A stretch of DNA of 24,633 nucleotides from SXIZ01 sp040079795 (GCA_040079795.1 JBEBJQ010000064.1:1-24633), one strand, 5' to 3'. Positions 8,424-15,555 are shown, numbered from the stretch's first letter. Notes: generated by a model not told the origin, from the sequence alone. Numbers and translations: made by a program.

Positions 8424-8462
8424 GTATTAGTTAAGAGTATTAGTTAAGAGTATTAGCTGAAG
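8424..8462. repeat. Three tandem copies of a 13-base unit
   Basis: GTATTAGTTAAGA occurs at 8424-8436 and 8437-8449, with a third diverged copy (GTATTAGCTGAAG) at 8450-8462. It lies about 150 bases before the Gly/Tyr-rich protein gene. It could be a slippage product or a tandem binding site. Confidence 0.6.
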
Positions 8463-8613
8463 CAGCTGGCTAGCGAGGGGATGTTATGTTGAGTTGTAGA
8501 GTGGGGTTGCGTATTTTTATATTTTGTTCAGCCTGTATTTAGCCATTATCTGTTACGCTGACATGCAAAGGGATTGACTTTATTAATGCCATTTAAGAGC
8601 AGTAGAGGTTTGT

Positions 8614-9045
8614 ATGAAAATAAGTAAATTAAGCTATTCAGTTATCGTGCTTTGCGGATTGCTGCTTAGCAATTCTGTTTGGTCACATGGATCGGGCGGT
8701 GGTGGGTTTGGTGGTCACGCTGGGCATTTTGGTGGGCATCCTGGCAGGGGGTTCGGTGGCTTTGCGTTGGGCTATGGGTTAGGTTATGGCTTAGGGTATG
8801 GTCCTTTTGGAGGGTATGGAGGGTATGGCGGTTATGGCCGATATGGTTATGGTGGCTATGGGTACAGTTATCCGCCTGTTATTGCCGTACCAGCAACGCC
8901 GCCAGTTTACATTGAACGCAGTGTAGCACCTCCACCGGAGCCTAATTATTGGTACTATTGCCGGAGTGCCCAAGGCTACTATCCTTATATTCGGGAATGT
9001 CCCGGCGGGTGGGAAAAAGTAGCACCACAACCTTCCGTTCGTTAA
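8614..9045 (+). CDS. Secreted Gly/Tyr-rich envelope protein
   Basis: A 143-residue exported protein. The signal peptide ends near VWSHG (about residue 24). A Gly/His-rich part (GGGGFGGHAGHFGGH) is followed by repeated GYG/GGYG units, a Pro-rich linker, and a conserved C-terminal module YWYYCRSAQGYYPYIRECP with GWEKV. That cysteine-paired module (YYC...YYPYI-x-x-CP-x-GW) recurs at the end of many small proteobacterial envelope proteins of unknown role. The two Cys probably form a disulfide in the periplasm or on the outer membrane. AGAGG about 8 bases before the ATG is the ribosome site. The stop is 15 bases before the next lipoprotein gene, so the pair is probably an operon. Confidence 0.75.
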   Translation: MKISKLSYSVIVLCGLLLSNSVWSHGSGGGGFGGHAGHFGGHPGRGFGGFALGYGLGYGLGYGPFGGYGGYGGYGRYGYGGYGYSYPPVIAVPATPPVYIERSVAPPPEPNYWYYCRSAQGYYPYIRECPGGWEKVAPQPSVR

Positions 9046-9060
9046 GTGAGGAACACTATT

Positions 9061-9588
9061 ATGTTAAACCGTTATCAATATTCTGCCTTAGTGTTAATAC
9101 TGCCTTTAATGTCAGGGTGCGTTAGTTTACCAACAGGCCCCAGTGTCATGGTGTTGCCGGGTTCCAGTAAAAGTTTTGATCAATTTAGATATGATGACCG
9201 CTATTGTCGGCAGTTTGCTACCGCGCAATTGGGCGGTGAAACGCCGCAACAAGCCGCTGTGTCCAGTGGTGTCGGGAGTGCAGTGGTAGGTGCCGGAGTT
9301 GGTGCTGGCGTAGGGGCTGCTATTGGCGGTGGCACTGCAATAGGCGCAGGTACTGGCTTGGCAGCGGGTAGTTTGGCTGGAGCCGGTGCTGCCAATTTGT
9401 CCGGTTATGAAGCCCAAGAATACTACGACACAAGTTTTATACAGTGTATGTACGGGCTTGGGCATCGTGTGCCGGTATCTGGCCAAATTAGTAATGAATC
9501 TCAGGCCGCCAGCACACGCGTGGATCCCAATCTACCTCCGCCACCACCACCGCCAGCAGGTAACCCTCCACCGCCGCCACCGAGATAA
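9061..9588 (+). CDS. Glycine-zipper lipoprotein
   Basis: A 175-residue outer-envelope lipoprotein. The lipobox LMSGC ends the signal peptide at about residue 20. The middle (about 75-120) is a glycine-zipper run of Gly/Ala/Val at i, i+4 spacing (VVGAGVGAGVGAAIGGG), which in related proteins forms a membrane-embedded hairpin. The C-terminus is a Pro-rich tail. A pair of cysteines (YCRQF, QCMYG) flanks the zipper. The frame opens with a GTG at 9046, but the ATG at 9061 is chosen because the signal peptide starts there and GAGG (9048-9051) fits as the ribosome site. It pairs with the Gly/Tyr-rich protein just upstream. The exact role is unknown; similar proteins are linked to envelope stress. 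Confidence 0.78.
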   Translation: MLNRYQYSALVLILPLMSGCVSLPTGPSVMVLPGSSKSFDQFRYDDRYCRQFATAQLGGETPQQAAVSSGVGSAVVGAGVGAGVGAAIGGGTAIGAGTGLAAGSLAGAGAANLSGYEAQEYYDTSFIQCMYGLGHRVPVSGQISNESQAASTRVDPNLPPPPPPPAGNPPPPPPR

Positions 9589-9729
9589 GAGGTTAAATGA
9601 TATTGGTGACTTCGCTGATGAGTTGGGGGGTGTTTTGTGACAGCCGAAAGCAAAGAGTATCACTGGTTGGGTTTGTGCAAAAAAATATATAAAAATTTAT
9701 TTTAAAATTACGAGAGAGAGAAAAAGACT

Positions 9730-10050
9730 ATGAAAACAATAAATGTATTAGCAACGGCTTTAGTCATGTTAATGATGATGAGTATGCCGGGTTATGCAGT
9801 AGATACACAAAACCCCCAACCTGCAACAGATACCAAGGGGGCGATGGGCAAAATGACGTCGGAACTTTTAGATCAGCATCTTCGGGCTAAACAAGAACAT
9901 CTGCTGAAAATGCACGAGCTTTCCAATCAAATCTTAACCGAGCAAGACGCCGCTAAAAAAGAGCAATTAAAAACCCAACAGCTGGAATTGATGAAAGCCG
10001 ATCATGCGAAAATGATGGAGCATCATCACGGCAAAAGAAATAAGCACTAA
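9730..10050 (+). CDS. Small periplasmic helical protein with Met/His-rich tail
   Basis: A 106-residue exported protein. The signal peptide runs to GYA (about residue 24). The mature part is a predicted charged helix rich in Lys, Glu, Gln and Leu (LLDQHLRAKQEHLLKMHE), ending in HAKMMEHHHGKRNKH. The clustered Met and His at the C-terminus could bind metal, but that is inference. GAGAGAGA about 10 bases upstream gives a strong ribosome site. Terminator-like hairpin at 10065-10101 follows. I do not recognise a named family. Confidence 0.7.
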   Translation: MKTINVLATALVMLMMMSMPGYAVDTQNPQPATDTKGAMGKMTSELLDQHLRAKQEHLLKMHELSNQILTEQDAAKKEQLKTQQLELMKADHAKMMEHHHGKRNKH

Positions 10051-10064
10051 TACAGCAGGTTAGG

Positions 10065-10101
10065 AAGGGGATCAAACAATTTCTGGACAGTTGATCCCCT
10101 T
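10065..10101 (+). terminator. Perfect 11-bp hairpin after the Met/His-rich protein
   Basis: AAGGGGATCAA (10065-10075) and TTGATCCCCTT (10091-10101) form a perfect 11-bp stem with a 15-base loop, 15 bases after the stop. Only a short T/A stretch follows, so it is a stem-type terminator or transcript stabiliser. Confidence 0.5.
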
Positions 10102-10251
10102 ATACAGTTAATCGGCCGCCGCATGGCATGCGTCTTGACTCTATAAACAAGATGAGGACATTACAATAATGCCAGCAATCCTTGCACATGCTTAATCCTC
10201 TATCTTCTGACATAATCGCGCGCGATAATCCGCTTAATGTATTTGCCCGTT

Positions 10252-10554
10252 ATGAATAAAAATTCTAAAGACTTGTCCCACCATATCTTGCCTAACTCTG
10301 CGACGATGGTCGGTGCCTGTATTATGGTTATCAGTATTGTCAAAAGCATGGCACCGGGGATTGCCAATTATCTAATCGATAAAGCCTTGGCTATTGATAG
10401 CATCTTGTTCATGGTAAGTGCCCTGCTTTCATTTCTATCAATCCGTTTAGATCGATCTTCAGTCAATTTGGAGCGTTGGGCGGAAATCATTTTTTTATTA
10501 GGCTTAATTTCAATGACCGTGATTACGGTTATTTTTTCCTTTGAAATTGTTTAG
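10252..10554 (+). CDS. Small conserved inner-membrane protein of unknown function
   Basis: A 100-residue protein with a polar N-terminus, then three predicted membrane segments: about residues 18-35 (ATMVGACIMVISIVK), about 50-66 (SILFMVSALLSFLSI) and 77-100 (IIFLLGLISMTVITVIF). The pattern ILPNSATMVG, then IDSxLFxxSALLSxLSxR, then a terminal helix, recurs in small proteobacterial membrane proteins of unknown function. The ATG at 10252 gives MNKNSKD; an in-frame ATG at 10237 would add five residues. No operon partner is evident. The 440 bases after it are gene-free. Confidence 0.6.
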   Translation: MNKNSKDLSHHILPNSATMVGACIMVISIVKSMAPGIANYLIDKALAIDSILFMVSALLSFLSIRLDRSSVNLERWAEIIFLLGLISMTVITVIFSFEIV

Positions 10555-10993
10555 CATCGCCATACTGTTTTCAAAAATTGACCCAGTTCGTTAGTGAATT
10601 AGAATATTCATGATCAATTTGTTTCGTTACGCGAAACAGTCTATTTAACATGACCGATCGTTTCTTTACGAAATCTTAATTTCTATTCTTCTATTATCCG
10701 CCTGTTGCTGAGGCACATTAAGGCGCTCTAAATAGATATTCATGTCTTTCCCAATTAATCACAGTCTGTCCTTATTCGCATAGCTCGCTAATACCCATTA
10801 CTTTATTGGCGCTATGTTGGGTTCACCAGCTTCACTGGTTAAGAGAGATTTCTCTTTTATTTCTGGGACGAAACCAAGCGGTTATTAGCTTTTTTACTAC
10901 TGAGCTAGGTGAGATAGGCTGGTAGGGGCTCGTAAGGCAAGCTAAAAAAACTGTTCAGATACTCAAATATTTAAAATTAGAAGAGAATTTAAC
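10555..10993. other. Gene-free stretch with three short hairpins
   Basis: No coding frame is convincing here. TGTTTCG/CGAAACA (10620-10626 and 10632-10638, 5-base loop) is a perfect 7-bp stem that could be an operator or end the preceding gene. ACCAG/CTGGT (10825-10829, 10835-10839) is followed at once by AAGAGA/TCTCTT (10841-10846, 10851-10856) and a short T-rich tract. This tandem pair in the leader of the next operon might be an attenuator-like structure. No known riboswitch is recognised. Confidence 0.4.
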
Positions 10994-11217
10994 ATGCAAA
11001 AAGTACTTCAACGTCTCAACTTTCGTTATATCTTTGGTTTGGCATTGATATTTCTGCTGCCTTTGCTAAGTTTTTCTCAGGAAACGGTTGCCACAACACC
11101 ACTAGATTTGAAGAAGGTTATACTTTTACGCCGCACTTGCGTTGGATGCCTGTCATTTTACTCGGTTTTTTCGCCAGTATTGGTACACTCTATTTAATCA
11201 ATGGCGGTACGTTTTAA
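10994..11217 (+). pseudogene. Frameshifted small membrane protein upstream of the porin
   Basis: The ATG frame begins MQKVLQRLNFRY with a hydrophobic signal or anchor helix (FGLALIFLLPLLSF) and reads to TTPLD. It then shifts into an unlike sequence and stops at 11195. One extra T in the GATTTG at 11105-11110 would join it to a clean second part, FEEGYTFTPHLRW, followed by a membrane helix and INGGTF, ending in TAA at 11215-11217. That stop overlaps the porin ATG (TAATG), so the intact gene would be translationally coupled to the porin. The reconstructed protein has about 74 residues and two membrane helices. The lesion is a single base in a short T-run, so a sequencing error is possible. No family recognised. 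Confidence 0.5.
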
Positions 11218-12470
11218 TGAACTTACGAAACTGTATCTTAAGCGTTTGTAGCTTATTAATACTAAACACTCCAGCAAATGCGGAGGATACACCGGCGGGG
11301 GCGATTGCTGATCTTTCCGGTAAAGAAGCCTCTGAATGGCTGGGTTTAAAACCCTATGGGGTAACGCTGGGCGGTTGGGCAACCGCCGGCATCAACCATA
11401 ACATTGACGATCCCAGTGACCGCAATAACGGCCCGGTGTCGATGACCGATAGAAATAATGAATTTCATTTGTATCAACTAAATTTATTTATCGAAAAAGC
11501 CATTACCAAATCCGATAAGTGGGACGTCGGTGGCCGTTTTGATTTTATGTTCGGTACCGATACCCGTTACACCCAGGCCACTGGGGATTGGGATATTGAT
11601 TTGATTCCTCCGGAGGATAAGCGCTTTTATCATATTGCCTTGCCACAAGCCTATGTAGAAGTGTTTGCACCGATCGGTAACGGCTTGAGCACAAAGTTCG
11701 GCCATTTTTATACGATCATTGGCTATGAATTGGTGCCATCGCCGCCTAACTTCTTTTCCTCACATTCTTACAGCTTTAAGTCCTCGCCCTTTACCACCAC
11801 TGGTGCCTTGTTTAATTATGCGATTAATGATGAATGGTCGGTTAATCTTGGTGCAGTGACTGGGGCGGACAATTTTGACCGCGATTTTGGCGCCTGGAGT
11901 CTGATGAACGGTCTGACCTGGACCAATGCCAAAACCGGCACCAGTCTGTCTTTTTCAGTGTTGCAGGGCGATGTGTATGAACGCCAAGCTTCAGACTTGC
12001 TGTATTACTCGGCGATTTTTCAGCAAGATTTTGGGAAATTGCACTATGTTCTCCAGAACGATCGCGGTACCCAGCAGAACGCGCTTGTCCAAAGACAAAA
12101 TGCCGAATGGTATTCCATTGTGCAATACCTGACCTATCAGGCGACCGATACTTTGGGTCTTGGCGTGCGTGGCGAATGGTTTCGTGACGACGATGGTTTC
12201 CGCTATTCAGCCGGGGCGGCTAATTATTATGCAATAACCACCGGTTTAAATTGGAAACCAAAAAGCTGGTTGATGATCCGCCCTGAACTAGGTTATGACT
12301 GGAGTCATGCGCAAACGGCTGCTTTCGATGCTGGCCAGCGAACCGATCAAATTCTGTTAGGGATTGATGCCCAGATACCCAATTATCGCGAGGACTCTGA
12401 GATTTCGCGTCTGAATCAATTAGAGCGGGATACTTGGTTGCCGGTCTCAAAGAGATTACGGGGTTATTAA
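11217..12470 (+). CDS. OmpL-like beta-barrel porin (BBP2 type) with a foreign C-terminal tail
   Basis: A 417-residue outer-membrane protein. The signal peptide is MNLRNCILSVC to NANA (about residue 22). The mature part has the character of the BBP2/OmpL porins: LKPYGVTLGGWATAG at the start, alternating beta-strands with many aromatic residues, and a late strand RTDQILLGIDAQI. The barrel should end within 2-3 residues of DAQI with a terminal aromatic. Instead the frame continues at about 12378 into PNYREDSEISRLNQ, which is ApbE sequence, and stops at 12470. The native end is therefore replaced by about 30 residues from a neighbouring gene. The ATG at 11217 is chosen because the signal peptide starts there; the open frame extends further upstream. 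Insertion of the barrel may be impaired without its terminal signal. Such porins are sometimes found in kdp operons (recollection, not shown here). Confidence 0.8.
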   Translation: MNLRNCILSVCSLLILNTPANAEDTPAGAIADLSGKEASEWLGLKPYGVTLGGWATAGINHNIDDPSDRNNGPVSMTDRNNEFHLYQLNLFIEKAITKSDKWDVGGRFDFMFGTDTRYTQATGDWDIDLIPPEDKRFYHIALPQAYVEVFAPIGNGLSTKFGHFYTIIGYELVPSPPNFFSSHSYSFKSSPFTTTGALFNYAINDEWSVNLGAVTGADNFDRDFGAWSLMNGLTWTNAKTGTSLSFSVLQGDVYERQASDLLYYSAIFQQDFGKLHYVLQNDRGTQQNALVQRQNAEWYSIVQYLTYQATDTLGLGVRGEWFRDDDGFRYSAGAANYYAITTGLNWKPKSWLMIRPELGYDWSHAQTAAFDAGQRTDQILLGIDAQIPNYREDSEISRLNQLERDTWLPVSKRLRGY

Positions 12471-13349
12471 CTATTGCCAAGACGGTGTATGAGAGCCCAG
12501 ACGGTTGTTACGACCTCACTATCAAGCCTTTGTTCGATCTATGGGGGCTTTCCCGTCACGAAAACCGCGTGCCCAGCGATCAAGAAATTGAGAGTTTATT
12601 GCCACATGTGGGCATGCCACTACTTGAAATTGATAGCATTAACCATCTGATCAGAAAAAAAGACCCCAAGCTCAAAATTGATTTGTCTTCCATTGTTCAA
12701 GGTTACAGTGTAGGCGTATTGGCTAATGTCGTACGCTGAAAAACATGGAAACGGAGCGTGAGCGAAGTGATGTTTTTTAGTCCCCGGTAGGCGAAGGGAA
12801 ATGCGCCAATCCGACGTGCGCGATAGCGCGCGAGGGAGGCAAGCATTTTATCCCGAAGAGCCGTAGAGTCATTGTGGTAGCCTTGACGTAGTAGGTAGCG
12901 AAGCGTAGTACGTAGTCGAGGCGGACGCAGGACGAAGCGGGGCTAGATTGATTCGCCGCGTGGCGAATCGATTTTTGTGACAGGGAGGTCCAAAAATCTT
13001 CCATGAGGCGCGCTGTGGCGCGCAGAGAAGCCTTGGGCATCCATAATTACCTGATCGAAATCGGCGGGGAAATGATGGTTAAAGGCCACCGATCTAATGG
13101 CGGCAATTAGCGGGTTGGGCTAGAAACGCCCAATCCAGAGAGCCGGGAGCTGGGTAAGATGATTGAAATAAAAGAACAACAAGGTATTGCGGTGATGACT
13201 GCCGGTACTTACCGAAATTTTTTCGAAGAAAAAGGTCAGGCTTACTCGCATATCCTCAATCCTAAAACCGGTCGTCCCATTACCCATCACCTGCGCTCCG
13301 TGACCATCATGCATGATGATCCTTCTTGGGCAGATGCCTGGGACACTAC
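12378..13349 (+). pseudogene. apbE: apbE remnant (FAD:protein FMN transferase), interrupted
   Basis: Pieces of ApbE, the enzyme that attaches FMN to proteins such as Nqr/Rnf subunits, are read in order. They are YREDSEISRLNQ...DTWLPVS, then after a frameshift near 12445 KEITGLLTIAK...DLTIKPLFDLWGL, VPSDQEI, KIDLSSIVQGYSVGVLANVV, and after a 293-bp insertion EALGIHNYLIEIGGE, VGLETP, TAGTYRNFFEE, YSHILNPKTGRPI and ADAWDT. Lesions are loss of the N-terminus (fused to the porin), one frameshift, the insertion at 12734-13026, a nonsense codon at 13108-13110 (TAG where a Trp is expected before RVGLETP), and loss of the C-terminus by fusion to kdpD near 13350. About 226 codons remain out of roughly 330-350. 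Confidence 0.9.
12734..13026. mobile_element. 293-bp hairpin-packed element, copy 1 (in apbE)
   Basis: A 293-base block identical to the one at 14011-14303. It begins CGCTGAAAAACATGG and ends GGCGCGCAGA. It has no convincing coding frame. Stems visible are CTGAAAAACAT/ATGTTTTTTAG (12736-12746, 12770-12780, one G-T pair), GCGCG/CGCGC around ATAG (about 12818-12831), GATTCGCC/GGCGAATC (12950-12957, 12962-12969), GATTTTTG-t-GAC/GTC-CAAAAATC (12970-12981, 12988-12998) and GCGCGC/GCGCGC (13008-13013, 13018-13023). The motif CGAAG recurs five times. Removing exactly these bases rejoins apbE as ...ANVV|EALGIHNYL in frame. There is no target duplication and no evident terminal inverted repeat. It is more GC-rich than its surroundings. 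I know of no named family. Confidence 0.85.
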
Positions 13350-14418
13350 GATTTAGCCGTTGCCCAATGGGTCTTTAAAAATGCCCGTATGGCCGGGTTT
13401 GGCAAAGACACTTTCTTTAGCGATTCGGCTCTCTATCTACCGCTAAAAGACTCAACTGGGACAATAGGCGTGATAGTCATTGAAGTTGTTGATTTACATC
13501 AGCTATTTAATCTATGGCAACGTCAGTTTCTGGACACCTTCGTCAATCAGATAATCCATAGCTTTGAAAGGGCGAACTTGGCAGAGCAGGCCAAAGAGTT
13601 AAGCATTGAAAATGCAAGCGGAAACCTTGCGTAACTCCTTGCTGAGCAGCATATCGCACGATTTAAGGACGCCACTGGCGACTATTTTAGGTGCCGCCAG
13701 CAGTCTAGAAAGCGATGACTATTTGAACGAAATTGGTTGAAGTCAACATGGCCAATGACCTGCCGTTGATTTATGTAGATGCGGTCTTGTTGCAGCAGGT
13801 ATTGATTAATTTGCTCGATAATGCCGACAAGTATAGCCCGCCTGAACTCCCCATTGACGTTGTCGTGGCAACCACCCCTTTTGAATTATCCATTATCGTG
13901 ATGGATCGTGATCCCGGTATCCCTGTAGAGATGCAGCAAAAAATCTTCGATAAGTTTTTTCGTGTTCAGCAAGAAAGTGCCCAAAGCGGCGTTGGTTTGG
14001 GGTTAGCCATCGCTGAAAAACATGGAAACGGAGCGTGAGCGAAGTGATGTTTTTTAGTCCCCGGTAGGCGAAGGGAAATGCGCCAATCCGACGTGCGCGA
14101 TAGCGCGCGAGGGAGGCAAGCATTTTATCCCGAAGAGCCGTAGAGTCATTGTGGTAGCCTTGACGTAGTAGGTAGCGAAGCGTAGTACGTAGTCGAGGCG
14201 GACGCAGGACGAAGCGGGGCTAGATTGATTCGCCGCGTGGCGAATCGATTTTTGTGACAGGGAGGTCCAAAAATCTTCCATGAGGCGCGCTGTGGCGCGC
14301 AGATTGTCGTGTAATTGTCGAAGCACATGGTGGTGAAATCCGGGTCAGCAACCGGAGCGGTGGTGGCGCGTTGTTTCATCTGCATTTACCTATTTTGGAA
14401 ACACCCCCCAGCATCTAA
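13350..14418 (+). pseudogene. kdpD: kdpD remnant (potassium sensor kinase), interrupted
   Basis: Parts of the C-terminal half of KdpD, the membrane histidine kinase for the Kdp potassium system, are read in order. They are AVAQWVFKNARMAGFG, SDSALYLPLKDS, NQIIHSFERANLAEQA, the phosphoacceptor box LRNSLLSSISHDLRTPLA with its His, then VDAVLLQQVLINLLDNADKY, IFDKFFRVQQESAQ, GVGLGLAI, and after the insertion at 14011-14303 CRVIVEAHGGEIRV and GGGALFHLHLP. The whole N-terminal sensor half is missing (fused to apbE at about 13350). A frameshift lies near 13615. About 75 residues between the H box and the N box are deleted near 13730. The remnant cannot form a working kinase. It ends 21 bases before the intact kdpE. 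Confidence 0.92.
14011..14303. mobile_element. 293-bp hairpin-packed element, copy 2 (in kdpD)
   Basis: Read side by side with 12734-13026 it is identical in all 293 bases, with no indel (constant offset 1277), and is in the same orientation 984 bases downstream of copy 1. It splits an ATT codon of kdpD. Excising exactly 14011-14303 gives GLGLAI|CRVIVEAHGG in frame, matching E. coli KdpD (GLGLAICRAIV). The flanking bases differ from those of copy 1 and are not duplicated. The identity of the two copies implies recent spread or gene conversion, compared with the older decay of the host genes. Confidence 0.85.
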
Positions 14419-14439
14419 TTGGAAGAATAAGGCTAAGTT

Positions 14440-15141
14440 ATGAAAGCAACTAAACCTTTGTTACTGCTGATTGACGACGATCCTCAGTTTCGGCTGCTGT
14501 TAACCACGACGCTGGAAAACCAGAATTTTTCGGTGTTGGCTGTGGATAAGGGGCGAGAAGGTTTAATTTTAGCCCGCACCCAACATCCTGATCTATTAAT
14601 TCTGGACTTAGGCTTACCGGACATCGATGGGCAAGAGATCATCAGCCGCCTAAGGCTAAGCGCTGAGTTACCCATTATCGTGTTATCGGCAAGGAACCGG
14701 GAAAGCGATATTACCCAAGCCTTGGATAACGGTGCTGACGATTATCTCACCAAACCGTTTAGTAATGCGGAACTGATGTCAAGGATAAAAGCCTTGCTCA
14801 GGCGCGTTGCCAAGTTGCCCGGCGGTACGCAGGAATATTTCCAGGTGGGTGATCTGAAAATTGAATTGACCAAGCGCCGCGTCCTTATCGGTGAAGAGGA
14901 GGTTAATCTGACGCCGCTTGAATTTAAGTTACTCAGTGTATTGGTACGTAATGCCGGCTTTGTCGTGGCCCATCGGCAATTGCTGGAAAAGGTCTGGGGT
15001 GCAGCTTATGTTGAACACAACCATTATTTACGCATTTATATGGGGCAACTGCGCCACAAACTGGAAGCCGACCCAACACGCCCCCGTTACTTGTTAACTG
15101 AGGCTGGGGTGGGCTATCGCTTAAACGAGGAAGAAAGCTAG
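14440..15141 (+). CDS. kdpE: Response regulator KdpE
   Basis: A 233-residue OmpR-family regulator, intact. The receiver domain (about 1-118) has the acidic pocket Asp12-Asp14, the phospho-accepting Asp56 in LLILDLGLPD, and Lys105 in YLTKPF. The winged-helix DNA-binding domain (about 130-230) has LTPLEFKLLSVLVRNAGF, LLEKVWG and YLLTEAGVGYRL. It matches KdpE, which activates kdpFABC at low potassium or high osmolarity. Its cognate kinase immediately upstream is destroyed and no kdpFABC lies in the window. It may be phosphorylated by another kinase or small phosphodonors, or be an orphan on its way to loss. It abuts the next reading frame (TAG then ATG). Confidence 0.92.
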   Translation: MKATKPLLLLIDDDPQFRLLLTTTLENQNFSVLAVDKGREGLILARTQHPDLLILDLGLPDIDGQEIISRLRLSAELPIIVLSARNRESDITQALDNGADDYLTKPFSNAELMSRIKALLRRVAKLPGGTQEYFQVGDLKIELTKRRVLIGEEEVNLTPLEFKLLSVLVRNAGFVVAHRQLLEKVWGAAYVEHNHYLRIYMGQLRHKLEADPTRPRYLLTEAGVGYRLNEEES

Positions 15142-15555
15142 ATGCTGCAACTCAGCCATTACACTTGCCCTCAGTGTGGCAAAAAACATGATGATTCAGG
15201 GCGACTGGACTCATCATGACAATGCGGTTGCGGCGCATGGATACCTCATACCAAATTAGATAGGGTTCTGTATTACTGGATATTTCAGACTGCTATAGCT
15301 TTTGGCGGCGCAGCTTTTTTCTTTGCATGGGCTTTTTTTATCAGGAGCTCCCCAATGACCCTTTCGAGCGGCTACAGAGAAGTACCCACCCTCGTTTCTA
15401 TCCTAGTCAGTTATTGGGTGCTGGTTAGGCAAAAACGCACCTGCGACAATGATTATTTGATATTGCGTTATTTTCTATGGGGGATTGGATTGATGTTTTT
15501 CAGTTTCTTAAGTGTATTATTAGTGGTGGTAATGCTTGGAAGAACCACGTTATAA
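15142..15555 (+). pseudogene. Zinc-ribbon membrane protein with in-frame TGA at codon 26
   Basis: From the ATG directly after the kdpE stop, a single frame reads MLQLSHYTCPQCGKKHDD... to a TGA at 15217-15219. It then continues in the same frame QCGCGAWIPHTKLDR, through three membrane segments (VLYYWIFQTAIAFGGAAFFF, TLVSILVSYWVLV and FLWGIGLMFFSFL), to a stop at 15553-15555. The whole would be 137 codons with one TGA at codon 26. The two halves of a zinc ribbon (CPQC and CGC) flank the stop, so it is one gene. The TGA could be a nonsense mutation, a read error or a recoded codon (selenocysteine). Because its neighbours are decaying, a mutation is most likely. A shorter product from the ATG at 15355 is possible but would lack the ribbon. 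AGGA/GAAG at the end of kdpE serves as a ribosome site. Confidence 0.6.

Noticed and set aside
9127..9486. Long minus-strand frames opposite the lipoprotein (9127-9486, 9201-9395)
   Set aside because: They are mirror frames of the glycine-zipper and low-complexity codons, with no family match or ribosome site.
10620..10638. TGTTTCG/CGAAACA hairpin as a known operator
   Set aside because: The palindrome is real, but it does not match a binding site I can name, so it is listed only within the gap description.
12434..12739. Separate small genes at 12434-12739, 13159-13356, 13326-13634 and 13733-14038
   Set aside because: Each is a slice of the broken apbE or kdpD; their residues align consecutively to these two proteins.
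12734..13026. Repeat as a group I or group II self-splicing intron
   Set aside because: Removal does restore frame, but the ends do not fit: the upstream bases differ (A and T), the last base is A rather than G, and there is no GUGYG start or AY end. Both host genes carry other fatal lesions.
12777..13040. Minus-strand reading frame of 87 codons inside the repeat, also seen in copy 2
   Set aside because: It reads through the hairpin arms, takes its start from flanking DNA that differs between the copies, and has no recognisable domain or ribosome site.
12734..14303. CRISPR array or integron attC sites
   Set aside because: Only two copies of a 293-base unit, 984 bases apart, lying inside genes, without spacers, cassette genes or an integrase.
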